Assembly (NCBI GenBank): GCA_040756735.1 | Contig: JBFLYC010000036.1 | Coordinates: 1-33,310 of the forward strand | Origin: JBFLYC01 sp040756735 | GTDB lineage: Bacteria > Bacillota > DSM-16504 > Desulfitibacterales > Desulfitibacteraceae | Direction: 5' to 3' | Length of the DNA: 33,310 nucleotides | Shown: piece by piece, positions 17,004-24,040 of the stretch | Layout of the letters: the number at the start of each line of letters is the position of its first letter | Numbering within the stretch: position 1 is the stretch's first letter | Program-made: the position numbers and the translations under genes | The notes under the pieces: model-generated | Databases searched by the model: none | Told to the model about the DNA's origin: nothing | The model's input: only the letters and a program-made list of their open reading frames with translations

Positions 17004-18374
17004 ATGACCCAAATAACAACTGCAAAAATAAATGGCAAGGAAAAAATTGAAAGCATTGAACAAATGATTCGTATCTTCAGTCAATCTACCACTCCCAGAG
17101 GAGACTGGCGCACAGGCCTGGAGTGTGAACTGTTTGCTGTTGATGCTCAAACCCTTAAATCTGTTCCCTATTTTGGTAAAAATGGAATTGAGGGAATTCT
17201 GGAAGATATGGTTCGCTTCAGCAATTGGCAGCCGGTTTATGAAGGGGAACATATTATTGGGTTAAAAAAAGGAGCCTCAAATATCACCCTGGAACCTAGC
17301 GGGCAGATTGAATTAAGCGGGGCAGCCTGTACCCGAACAGATGATTGCCTGGAAGAATATCGCCGGTTTTGCAGTGACCTCATCCAGGTTTGTGAACCTA
17401 AAAATATTTTACTTTTGCCTATCGGATATCAACCTGTGAGCACTTTAGAGGATACAGAATGGATTCCCAAAAGCAGGTATCAAATAATGTCCAAATACTT
17501 TGTTGATAAGGGCAAACTAGCCCACCATATGATGAAACTTACCTGCAGCATTCAAATTAATATAGATTATTCCAGTGAAACTGATTTTAGCGAAAAGTTT
17601 CGTCTAAGCAGCTACTTAACGCCTATCCTGCAGGCTATCTTTGCTTATTCACCTTTTAAACAAAATAGACCCAGCGGCTTTTTGGATTACAGGGGTTACA
17701 TTTGGGAGCATACGGATAATGATAGATGCCGGATTGTCCCCCAGAGTTTCCATAGTGATTTCTCCTTTACCGATTATGTAAATATTCTCCTCGATATGCC
17801 CATGATCCTTATGATTAAAGAAGGAAAGGCTGTACCCATGCAGGGCATGAAGCTGCGTCAATACCTGGAGGAAGCAAACACATTTACCGTAGAGGATTTC
17901 ATCAATCACCTATCCTTTGCCTTTTTTGAAACAAGGGTAAAACCAAAGCATATCGAAATACGCATGATAGATGCCCAGCACCCGCGTCTTGTACCAAGTG
18001 TGCCTGCTCTGATTAAAGGACTGTTTTTTGATGATGCTACTCGCAGGGATTTGCTTGATTTCTTTTCCAAATGGCCGCGCGAACTCTTTTTGGAGCTTCA
18101 TTACAGGAGCCACCAGACAGGACTGCAGACCGGTTTTGAAAAGAGGCAACTCCTGGATGTCTGCAGGGAAGTATTTCAAGCAGGAAAGAAAGGTTTGAAA
18201 AACCTGGTGGCTGAAGGCCTTTTGGCTGAAGAAGCCGACCTTAAGCATCTGGATGCACTGGAGGAACTGCTTATCATACAGGGCAAGGCGCCTGCTGAGG
18301 TTCTCCTTGCCGAATGGGAACGACATGGCAGAGACCTCTTAAAGCTAAAAGAAAAGATTACCTGCCAGATATAA
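17004..18374 (+). CDS. Glutamate-cysteine ligase family protein (GCS2 / EgtA type)
   Basis: About 456 residues, similar to the plant/alphaproteobacterial and EgtA type of glutamate-cysteine ligase, which couples the gamma-carboxyl of glutamate to an amine, usually cysteine, using ATP. The metal-binding acidic motif is visible as GLECELF (E40 and E42), followed by the NITLEPSGQIELSG segment and a MMKLTCSIQINIDY strand typical of the GCS2 fold. The frame is open 54 bases upstream, but ATG at 17004 has GGAGG eight bases before it. The second gene, an ATP-grasp ligase, starts 21 bases after its stop. The pair suggests synthesis of a gamma-glutamyl compound; cysteine as substrate is not proven by sequence. 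Confidence 0.85.
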   Translation: MTQITTAKINGKEKIESIEQMIRIFSQSTTPRGDWRTGLECELFAVDAQTLKSVPYFGKNGIEGILEDMVRFSNWQPVYEGEHIIGLKKGASNITLEPSGQIELSGAACTRTDDCLEEYRRFCSDLIQVCEPKNILLLPIGYQPVSTLEDTEWIPKSRYQIMSKYFVDKGKLAHHMMKLTCSIQINIDYSSETDFSEKFRLSSYLTPILQAIFAYSPFKQNRPSGFLDYRGYIWEHTDNDRCRIVPQSFHSDFSFTDYVNILLDMPMILMIKEGKAVPMQGMKLRQYLEEANTFTVEDFINHLSFAFFETRVKPKHIEIRMIDAQHPRLVPSVPALIKGLFFDDATRRDLLDFFSKWPRELFLELHYRSHQTGLQTGFEKRQLLDVCREVFQAGKKGLKNLVAEGLLAEEADLKHLDALEELLIIQGKAPAEVLLAEWERHGRDLLKLKEKITCQI

Positions 18375-18395
18375 AGTGAGAAGTGGAGATTTTTT

Positions 18396-19775
18396 ATGAG
18401 AGAATCATTAGTACAAGAATTAATCAATAAAAGCATAGAAAAACCCGAATACTATCTGGAGAACTGCCACTGGTATTTTTCGCAGCTTCAAAACAGTTCT
18501 GCAAAAATCCAGGGAAAAACCATCAAGAGCATCTATCATCCCTATGTGCTTTCCTGGGAAGAGTATGAGTGGATTAAAGAAAAGACTGAATACTTGTGGG
18601 GGATATTGGAAAAGACCGCTAAACTCCTGCTAAGAGAGAAGGAAGTTGCCTCCTTTTTTGAATTCCCTGATTCTTTTACGGCATTGCTGGAAGTCGACCC
18701 TGGTTACTCCACGGCCATCCCCATTACTCGCTTTGACGCCTTTTACAACATGGGAAACATTTATTTTTGCGAATTCAACACTGATGGCACCAGCGGCATG
18801 AATGAAACAAACACCATGGAAGAATGCTTTCTTAATACTGAGTTAGGCAAAGTCCTGCAGGAAAAATACTCATTGCAGCAGTTTGAGCTGAGACAAAGCT
18901 TGCTGGACACTCTCCTGGAAAACTGGAGACAATTTAGAAAGGAGCACAAAACTGCCCCTTGCATACCTGACTCTAAACCCAACATAGCAATCGTTGATTT
19001 TCTGGATAAAGCTACCATAGCTGAGTTTGAAGCCTTAAAGAATGTTTTCAGGTCAAGGGGCTATGACACCATGACCTGCGATCCACGAGACTTAACCTAT
19101 CAAAATGGGTGCCTTTGGCATGACAGCTTTAGAATTGACCTGGTCTACAGGCGCGCTGTGACAACTGAACTCCTTGAGAGATATGAGCTGATAGAAGATT
19201 TCCTGGAGGCATATAGAAAGAGCGCCTTTTGTATGGTGGGCTCCTTTCGCTCAGAAGCAGCCCACAGCAAATTGGTTTTTACTTTTTTAACATCCCAAAA
19301 GGCAAAAAGCTATTTTACATCTGAAGAAATTAACTTTATTAAAACACATCTTCCAGCTACCTTCAGACTGGCATCTAAAGGTACAGCGGCCCTTGACAGA
19401 GAGAACCTTGATGAAATTATCATGGACAAGAACCGGTATATCATTAAACCCCATAATGCATACGGAAGTCAGGGGCTTTACATGGGCAAGGACTGTTCCC
19501 AAACAGAATGGGAAAAACATCTGAAAGAAAACATGGATACCAACTACATTGTCCAGCAATTAATCAAGGTTCCTGAAGGCAGTTTTGTTACTGCCCCCGG
19601 CACAACAGAAAGACTCAAGATAAACTTAAGCCCCTATTTGTATGGAGGCAAATTAAGGGGCTTCTACACTAGAGTATCTAATATTGATATAATCACTACA
19701 GCCAGGGGCGGCAGTCTAATACCTACATTTGTTGCAGGAATTAATAATAAGCAGCTATTGCCTGCGAGCTTTTAA
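18396..19775 (+). CDS. ATP-grasp ligase, glutathionylspermidine-synthetase-like
   Basis: 459 residues with features of the circularly permuted ATP-grasp / GSP-synthetase group: the acidic substrate-site motif EFNTDGTSGMNE (about residue 125, compare the EYNADTPT motif of glutathionylspermidine synthetase) and the ATP-binding KPHNAYGSQGLYMG loop (about residue 350), then NYIVQQL and a C-terminal LSPYLYGGKLRGFYTRVS segment. Such enzymes join a carboxylate to an amine via an acyl-phosphate. It lies 21 bases downstream of the glutamate-cysteine ligase gene with GGAG eight bases before its ATG, so it probably uses the product of that enzyme. No standard GshB is visible in the window. The 3' end overlaps the convergent small membrane gene by 21 bases. 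Confidence 0.75.
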   Translation: MRESLVQELINKSIEKPEYYLENCHWYFSQLQNSSAKIQGKTIKSIYHPYVLSWEEYEWIKEKTEYLWGILEKTAKLLLREKEVASFFEFPDSFTALLEVDPGYSTAIPITRFDAFYNMGNIYFCEFNTDGTSGMNETNTMEECFLNTELGKVLQEKYSLQQFELRQSLLDTLLENWRQFRKEHKTAPCIPDSKPNIAIVDFLDKATIAEFEALKNVFRSRGYDTMTCDPRDLTYQNGCLWHDSFRIDLVYRRAVTTELLERYELIEDFLEAYRKSAFCMVGSFRSEAAHSKLVFTFLTSQKAKSYFTSEEINFIKTHLPATFRLASKGTAALDRENLDEIIMDKNRYIIKPHNAYGSQGLYMGKDCSQTEWEKHLKENMDTNYIVQQLIKVPEGSFVTAPGTTERLKINLSPYLYGGKLRGFYTRVSNIDIITTARGGSLIPTFVAGINNKQLLPASF

Positions 19776-19940
19776 ATCCTGATAAAATTCTTCAATTATG
19801 GGCACATCCGCCCACCAGATCTGACCGGCTCCGGCTGGCTTGTCCGCATAGTTTCCCTTATCAAAAGCTATAACATATATAGCCGCTGAAATAACTGTTA
19901 CTAGAATCACAAGCCTGAGGATTTTGCCAAACTGTTTCAT
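19755..19940 (-). CDS. Small single-span membrane protein, unknown
   Basis: A 61-residue product: short basic N-terminus (MKQFGKILR), one hydrophobic helix of about 19 residues (LVILVTVISAAIYVIAF), then a polar tail containing QIWWADVPIIEEFYQD. No known family is recognised. ATG at 19940 with AGGAGG eight bases upstream is clearly better than the longer frame to 19976. Its last 21 bases overlap the 3' end of the convergent ATP-grasp gene. It may be a real small protein because the ribosome binding site is strong and the tail is not low complexity; function unknown. Confidence 0.55.
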   Translation of the reverse strand: MKQFGKILRLVILVTVISAAIYVIAFDKGNYADKPAGAGQIWWADVPIIEEFYQDLKARRQ

Positions 19941-19954
19941 CTGCCTGCCTCCTA

Positions 19955-20013
19955 TAAATTGGGGCCACCTACCCAATTTCGTACTTCACCCCACTAAATT
20001 GAGGTGTGTCCCC
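19955..20013 (-). repeat. Short GGGGACACA-type repeat with partial dyad
   Basis: The minus strand reads GGGGACACACCTCAATTTA (20013 to 19995), like the plus-strand motif at 5059-5077. A second half, TAAATTGGGGCCACC, lies at 19955-19969 as a variant of the same start. The stretch lies directly upstream of the small membrane gene. It may be a small dispersed repeat; support is limited to these copies. Confidence 0.35.
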
Positions 20014-20064
20014 ATAAATTATGCGTTCACTTGTATTATACCCTACAGATGACCAATAAATAAA

Positions 20065-20088
20065 CCCCCTTCTTTTTTAAAAAGGGGG
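20065..20088 (-). terminator. Intrinsic terminator of the YeiH-type gene
   Basis: CCCCCTT and AAGGGGG form a strong G-C stem, extended by A/T pairs, around a short loop, at 20065-20088. On the minus strand it is followed by TTTATTTATT, 45 bases past the stop of the transporter gene. On the plus strand a T-run follows later (TCTGGTTTTTT), so it may also work in the other direction. Confidence 0.75.
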
Positions 20089-20132
20089 TCTGGTTTTTTG
20101 CTGTTATCTTTCATTCATCAGCAAAGCTTATA

Positions 20133-21452
20133 TTAGAATGGCAGCGCAAAGAACTGGCCGCTGAAGAAGATGTAAGCTGCTATTAAGGTCAATACAAGGT
20201 TGAAGGATTGACCAATAATGTATAGGGTTAGAGGCTTGCCGCCCTTAACCATCTTGCCCATCTCAACGAAGTTGGACTCTAGGCCGATGCTTACAAAGGC
20301 CAGGGTGAAGAAAAACTCACGGTAGCCGTTAACAATACCAAGGGTGTCTGAGACTATTTGACTTGGTAATAAGAAGGAGAAGATCAAAGATGCGCCGATG
20401 AAACCAATGATGAACTTGGGCATACGGATCCAGATTTCCATGGGGCCAACATTGGCTTCGGAGGCAGATTTTCCTTCATATACTACAACCCAGTATACTG
20501 CCACGAAGAAAGCAATTACACCGATGAGTATGTTCTGGACCATCTTAACAACTGAGGCAACTTCCATGGCCTCGTTGCCTAACATAGCGCCTGCAGCCAC
20601 AACAGCGCCTGTGGAGTCAATTGTTCCGCCCAACCAGGCGCCGCCCACGATTGGGTCGATGCCTACTGCCTTGACAAGAGCAGGCATACCAATCATCATG
20701 AGCACAGTGAAGATTAAGGTAATTGAAATTGCAAGAGAAATCTCTTCTTTCTTGGCCTTAGCTGCCGCACCGGCTGCAATGGCTGCAGATACACCGCAGA
20801 CAGAAGTCGCAGCAGCAATGGTAATGGCCAGACCTTTATTGTCCTGCATTTTGAGGAATTTCTGGGAATACCAGTACATGAAAATGACTACTATGGGAGT
20901 TACTAACCATGCCACGCCTAGACCCATTAATCCCATGGCCATCATGCGGTTAAAGAGAATGGAAGCGCCCAACAGCACAAGACCTGTCTTAATGTACAGC
21001 TCTGTACGGACTGCGCCCTTCATGATATCAGGTGTTTTAATGGTGTTGCTGATTAATAAGCCTAATGCCAGCGCCCAGATAACATTGTTAAAACCATAAT
21101 GTCTCCAGGGGCTGTAACTGCCGAAAATTTCAGCCAGTATGGCCACAAGAAATACCAAAGGGAAAGCAATGGCAAACTTGGGAAGCGCTTTTCTATCTGT
21201 GAAAGCTATAGACAGACCAAAAACGATTAAACAAAGTATGCCTGTTACAATAATGCCGCCAATAACGTCTCCTGGAATGGAGGATAAAATATCAAAGCTT
21301 TCTTTACCCCATCTTTTGGGCAAAACAATCTTTGGGAAAACTTTCACAGCTGCAAGAATAATGATAATGACACCTAACCAGACTGCCCACCAGTCTTCTT
21401 TAGAAAACAAACCGTCAAATGCTCCAGGCCTTTTTTGTACGTTCTGACTCAA
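20133..21452 (-). CDS. YeiH-family putative exporter (UPF0324, putative sulfate exporter family)
   Basis: About 439 residues with ten or so hydrophobic helices. The middle contains the family hallmark run AAATSVCGVSAAIAAG and the GGAWLGGTIDSTGAVVAAG segment, which match the YeiH/UPF0324 group, described as putative sulfate or sulfite-linked exporters. The real substrate is not established. The frame opens with GTG at 21461 touching GGAGG; TTG at 21452, eight bases after the box, is the likely start. A long leader (21462 to about 21800) lies upstream and a strong terminator follows. Being next to a gamma-glutamyl ligase operon fits a role in sulfur compound handling, but that is inference. Confidence 0.85.
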   Translation of the reverse strand: MSQNVQKRPGAFDGLFSKEDWWAVWLGVIIIILAAVKVFPKIVLPKRWGKESFDILSSIPGDVIGGIIVTGILCLIVFGLSIAFTDRKALPKFAIAFPLVFLVAILAEIFGSYSPWRHYGFNNVIWALALGLLISNTIKTPDIMKGAVRTELYIKTGLVLLGASILFNRMMAMGLMGLGVAWLVTPIVVIFMYWYSQKFLKMQDNKGLAITIAAATSVCGVSAAIAAGAAAKAKKEEISLAISITLIFTVLMMIGMPALVKAVGIDPIVGGAWLGGTIDSTGAVVAAGAMLGNEAMEVASVVKMVQNILIGVIAFFVAVYWVVVYEGKSASEANVGPMEIWIRMPKFIIGFIGASLIFSFLLPSQIVSDTLGIVNGYREFFFTLAFVSIGLESNFVEMGKMVKGGKPLTLYIIGQSFNLVLTLIAAYIFFSGQFFALPF

Positions 21453-21461
21453 GGTCTTCAC

Positions 21462-21803
21462 CCTCCTAATTTTTTAATATTTTTCAGGCAACCTAAACAC
21501 TAATAAAACGTACCGCCGCTCCTTAGTCTGCGACCCTCCTTCCATAGAAAAATACAATGAACTAATAGATGCTATAAATAAAGCTTATCAGCTTAATTAT
21601 AATCTGCGCCTCTGGCTTTTGATAAGTCCATTTTTTCACATATTTAATCAAAAATCTGCTTATTTAGACCAATTTGATAATAAAACAGGCTCATTAAGCA
21701 TATTATTGAAATATTTCTTCGATTCTCTAGTATAATAAATTATGCTTATATATCCTCCCATATCCTCCCGATTATTTTTGAATATTTATCTAAAAATAAA
21801 ACA
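21462..21803. other. Gene-free stretch upstream of the YeiH-type gene
   Basis: No gene is supported on either strand. It is AT-rich and should contain the promoter and leader of the minus-strand transporter. The minus strand holds a loose dyad, CTTATCA paired with TGATAAG around 30 bases (about 21590-21630), and a G-rich stretch (about 21510-21545). I could not match either to a known riboswitch or binding site, so no function is claimed. Confidence 0.3.
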
Positions 21804-21822
21804 TAAAGACGTATCGTCTTTA
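21804..21822 (-). terminator. Hairpin terminator after the dehydrogenase relic
   Basis: Perfect 8-bp stem TAAAGACG-TAT-CGTCTTTA at 21804-21822; on the minus strand it is followed by TGTTTTATTTTTAG. It lies 35 bases past the stop of the dehydrogenase relic, where the terminator of the original gene would be expected. Confidence 0.65.
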
Positions 21823-21856
21823 GGCCATAAGACTTCAACTATAACTTTTTATAATT

Positions 21857-21943
21857 TTACCTGACTTTAATAATAACTTTAGTTCCATTTTTTGTATCTA
21901 GCGCTTCATCAAAAGCTTCTTTTGCTTCATATATGGAGAACAT
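21857..21943 (-). pseudogene. C-terminal relic of a Zn-dependent alcohol dehydrogenase
   Basis: The minus strand carries 28 codons and a stop. The conceptual product has the segments IYEAKEAFDEAL and NGTKVIIKVR, which match the usual C-terminus of medium-chain zinc alcohol/sorbitol/threonine dehydrogenases (the EAFD...KVII(K) pattern). Nothing recognisable continues upstream of 21943, so the rest of the gene is gone. A hairpin with a T-rich tail follows at 21804-21822. The assignment rests on one short motif, so it is probable rather than certain. Confidence 0.5.
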
Positions 21944-21967
21944 GTATATATATGCGGTTGCGAAAAA

Positions 21968-22003
21968 GAAGCTGGAGACACTCGTAAAAGAGGCTCCAGC
22001 TTC
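21968..22003 (-). terminator. Strong hairpin, terminator-like on the minus strand
   Basis: Perfect 10-bp arms GAAGCTGGAG (21968-21977) and CTCCAGCTTC (21994-22003), 16-base loop. On the minus strand T5 follows directly. Just upstream on that strand a short open frame ends at 22010-22012. It looks like the end of a lost gene, separate from the dehydrogenase relic. In the plus direction the tail (TCTTGTTT) is weaker. Confidence 0.5.
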
Positions 22004-22114
22004 TCTTGTTTATGGTGATGAAGGGTTAGCCACCAAGTTGCCCCGAAGGAAATGAATTTTAGATCACAGTAGTGGCGAAAAATTTTTCAAAATACCAGAA
22101 ACTATAACCCCTTG

Positions 22115-22239
22115 CATTAAATGGAAATATCATACACCATTGACAATCCTTGTATTCCGTGATAAGTTAGTATTAATCGGGTGTTTTGCCGTTTTGGCGA
22201 AGCGCCCTTCCGTTTTATATTGGGTTTTTCCATTTAATG
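22115..22239. repeat. 13-bp inverted repeat pair enclosing about 100 bp
   Basis: CATTAAATGGAAA (22115-22127) and its exact complement TTTCCATTTAATG (22227-22239) bracket 99 bases. The segment includes the likely promoter of the GreA-like gene. It has the size and symmetry of a small inverted-repeat element, but no target duplication is visible and no second copy is in the window. Confidence 0.4.
22140..22168 (+). promoter_or_regulatory. Candidate promoter of the GreA-like gene
   Basis: A perfect TTGACA lies at 22140-22145; 17 bases later TAAGTT (22163-22168) is a poor -10 with half the consensus bases. It would start transcription roughly 85 bases upstream of the GreA-like start. The -35 is convincing, the -10 is not. 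Confidence 0.4.
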
Positions 22240-22262
22240 GGTAAATGTTGGAGGGAATTAAA

Positions 22263-22712
22263 TTGGCTAAGGTTACATTGTCAAAAAACATATTTGAAAA
22301 TTTGGTCAAACATATGGTAGAAATTGAAGAGGGGAAGAAAAAGCTGCTTGAGGAATACTACCCCGAAACGTCGACAGAACGTAATGAAATTGAGAAGCTT
22401 ATCGACAATTATATCAAACACCTTGACCAACTTATTAGAAAAACAAAAAAGTCGCAAACTACAGACAGTAAAATACCCTTTGTTACCATAGGTAGTGAAG
22501 TGGAAATACAAGACTTATCGAACCTAGAAGTCTTTAGGTATCGCATAGTGAGCCCCTTCTGTGTTAGCATGAGAGAGGGAGATGTATCATGTCTATCACC
22601 AGTTGGCAAGTCGTTATTGTTAAAAAAAGTCGATGATGAAGTGGAGGTTACAGCACCTGGAGGGGTATTCCGCTACAAAATAAAATCCATTCAACTGCTG
22701 GGTGATATTTGA
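22263..22712 (+). CDS. GreA/GreB-family protein
   Basis: About 149 residues. The C-terminal half matches the FKBP-like Gre-factor domain: VTIGSEVEIQDL, a central strand region, then SPVGKSLLLKKVDDEVEV and APGGVFRYKIKSI. The N-terminal 70 residues are charged and helical, as in the Gre coiled coil that reaches into the RNA polymerase secondary channel. Overall identity to standard GreA looks low, so it may be an accessory Gre-like factor rather than the housekeeping one. ATG at 22245 precedes the GGAGGG box, so TTG at 22263, seven bases after the box, is the real start. It is coupled to a small lipoprotein gene (stop and start share one base) and lies in a region rich in gene relics. Confidence 0.8.
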   Translation: MAKVTLSKNIFENLVKHMVEIEEGKKKLLEEYYPETSTERNEIEKLIDNYIKHLDQLIRKTKKSQTTDSKIPFVTIGSEVEIQDLSNLEVFRYRIVSPFCVSMREGDVSCLSPVGKSLLLKKVDDEVEVTAPGGVFRYKIKSIQLLGDI

Positions 22713-22921
22713 TGAAGACTATAACCTACTTGCTAATTTTTGCATTAGTTGCTATCAGCCTTGCTGGCTGTGGAGAAGCAGAAACGCGGGAGAAAATATT
22801 GCCAGACGACAGGACAGTTATAGTTGACGCCACTGGGAAAATCATGCTTGATGGTAAAGTTAAACCACTTAAAGGATATACCTATGATGACCAGACTGGA
22901 CGGTATGTAAATAAGACCTGA
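22712..22921 (+). CDS. Small lipoprotein, unknown function
   Basis: 69 residues: a lipoprotein signal peptide with hydrophobic core and LAGC lipobox (Cys near residue 20), then a short polar domain (DDRTVIVDATGKIMLDG and LKGYTYDDQTGRYV segments) resembling no family I know. Its ATG shares one base with the GreA-like stop (TGATG), so it is translated by coupling and probably expressed with it. The stop at 22919-22921 lies where the serine-recombinase relic begins in another frame, so the 3' end of this gene marks a rearrangement junction. Confidence 0.65.
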   Translation: MKTITYLLIFALVAISLAGCGEAETREKILPDDRTVIVDATGKIMLDGKVKPLKGYTYDDQTGRYVNKT

Positions 22922-23079
22922 CAGAAGGGACTTCTCTTGATACCCAAGCTGAAATCTGTATGGAGAAGCGAAAAGCAGGTTATCACGTTACGGAAGAAGA
23001 TATATTCAAAGAAGACGGCTACAGCGGAGCACTGGGTATCAATGAGAGACCAGCGCTTCATCAACTTTGGGAGAAATAG
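22915..23079 (+). pseudogene. N-terminal relic of a large serine recombinase
   Basis: An open frame of 54 codons ends at TAG (23077-23079). Its product contains TEGTSLDTQAEIC, then KAGYHV, EEDIFKEDGYSGAL and ERPALHQLW. These follow the catalytic-serine region of resolvase/invertase N-terminal domains (SLxxQ, GY, DxGxSG, RPxLxxL). The first residues with the catalytic Ser are missing, and the large C-terminal part is gone. It sits between the lipoprotein stop and the PHP gene. This points to a past integrase-borne element here. Confidence 0.7.
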
Positions 23080-23113
23080 CAAGATGGGTATACCCAGACT
23101 GTTTGGAGGTTCA

Positions 23114-23968
23114 ATGAAATTTGCAAAAACTGATTATCACATTCATCCAAACTATTCTATAGATGCCTCTCCTGTTCAGATAAGGGACTATTGCTACAAG
23201 GCGTTGGAATTAAATCTAACAGAAATTTGTTTCACTACCCATATTGAGCTAGATCCGGTGCGTAGGGAAATAGACAATTTTATTGTTTCCAATGGGAAAA
23301 AGTTATCAGTTTTCAACCATGCCTGGCTGGATAGTTATTTTGGAGAAATTACCCGGGCGCAGGATGAGTTTCAGCACGCAAATCTCAAAGTAAAGGCCGG
23401 AATAGAAGTTGGATACTGCCGGGGCTGCGAGAAAGATATGGAAAGAATTATTAACAATTATCCATTCGACTTTGTATTGGGGGCTATCCACTGCCTTAAC
23501 CATATCGCCATTTCATCCATGAAAGAAAGCCCGTCCTATTTTCAAAACAAAAGCTTGGCTGCATTACGTACAGACTATTTCACCACACTGCAAGAAGCAG
23601 TCGCTACAGGACTTTTTGATTGTATTGCCCATGTAGATCTGTACCTTCGGTATGGCATTAGACATTATGGGCCAGGGGTCCTAACTGTTCACCGTGGTGT
23701 TGTAGAACCGATTTTTAGAGAAATGGCTCGCAGGGAAATGGGGCTGGAAGTCAACACTTCTAGCCGCCGCAGGGGGTTAAAGGAATTTCATCCTACCAGG
23801 GAGATACTAACCCTGGCAGCGAAAGCAGGCATTAAAATTTTTACTGTTGGCTCTGATGCCCATTCCCTTGATGAACTGGGTGATTATATAGATAAAGCCC
23901 TGGCCCTCCTGAAAGAGTATAATCTTTGTAACCATGTTTTTACTCGCAGGCATGCTGCTCCATGTTAG
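23114..23968 (+). CDS. PHP-domain phosphoesterase, histidinol-phosphatase-like
   Basis: About 284 residues of the PHP superfamily, similar to HisJ/HisK histidinol phosphatases. Metal ligands are in place: DYHIHPNYS near the start, TTHIELD, KAGIEVGY, AIHCLN, HVDLY and the C-terminal GSDAHSLDELG. The family hydrolyses histidinol phosphate or other phosphoesters; with no his genes nearby the substrate is open. The open frame extends to 22937, but its first 59 codons overlie the recombinase relic in another frame and look unrelated to PHP proteins. ATG at 23114 with GGAGG four bases upstream is the clear start. Confidence 0.87.
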   Translation: MKFAKTDYHIHPNYSIDASPVQIRDYCYKALELNLTEICFTTHIELDPVRREIDNFIVSNGKKLSVFNHAWLDSYFGEITRAQDEFQHANLKVKAGIEVGYCRGCEKDMERIINNYPFDFVLGAIHCLNHIAISSMKESPSYFQNKSLAALRTDYFTTLQEAVATGLFDCIAHVDLYLRYGIRHYGPGVLTVHRGVVEPIFREMARREMGLEVNTSSRRRGLKEFHPTREILTLAAKAGIKIFTVGSDAHSLDELGDYIDKALALLKEYNLCNHVFTRRHAAPC

Positions 23969-23995
23969 TTCAGTTATGCAACTAAACCATCAACA

Positions 23996-24040
23996 AACAT
24001 AATTATAAATTAATATAAAACAATGGTAGTTAATTATGTT
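23996..24040. other. AT-rich inverted repeat between convergent genes
   Basis: AACATAATTA (23996-24005) and TAATTATGTT (24031-24040) form a 10-bp dyad with a 25-base loop between the PHP gene and the convergent inositol operon. Stems are weak and T-tracts poor, so termination in either direction is only possible. Confidence 0.3.

Noticed and set aside
21462..21650. Riboswitch in the leader of the YeiH-type gene (lysine-like AGAGGCGCAGA segment)
   Set aside because: Only one short consensus-like segment is present; the other conserved parts of a lysine riboswitch are missing.
22937..23113. N-terminal extension of the PHP protein by 59 residues
   Set aside because: This stretch is the recombinase relic read in another frame, has no PHP similarity, and a GGAGG box directly precedes the ATG at 23114.
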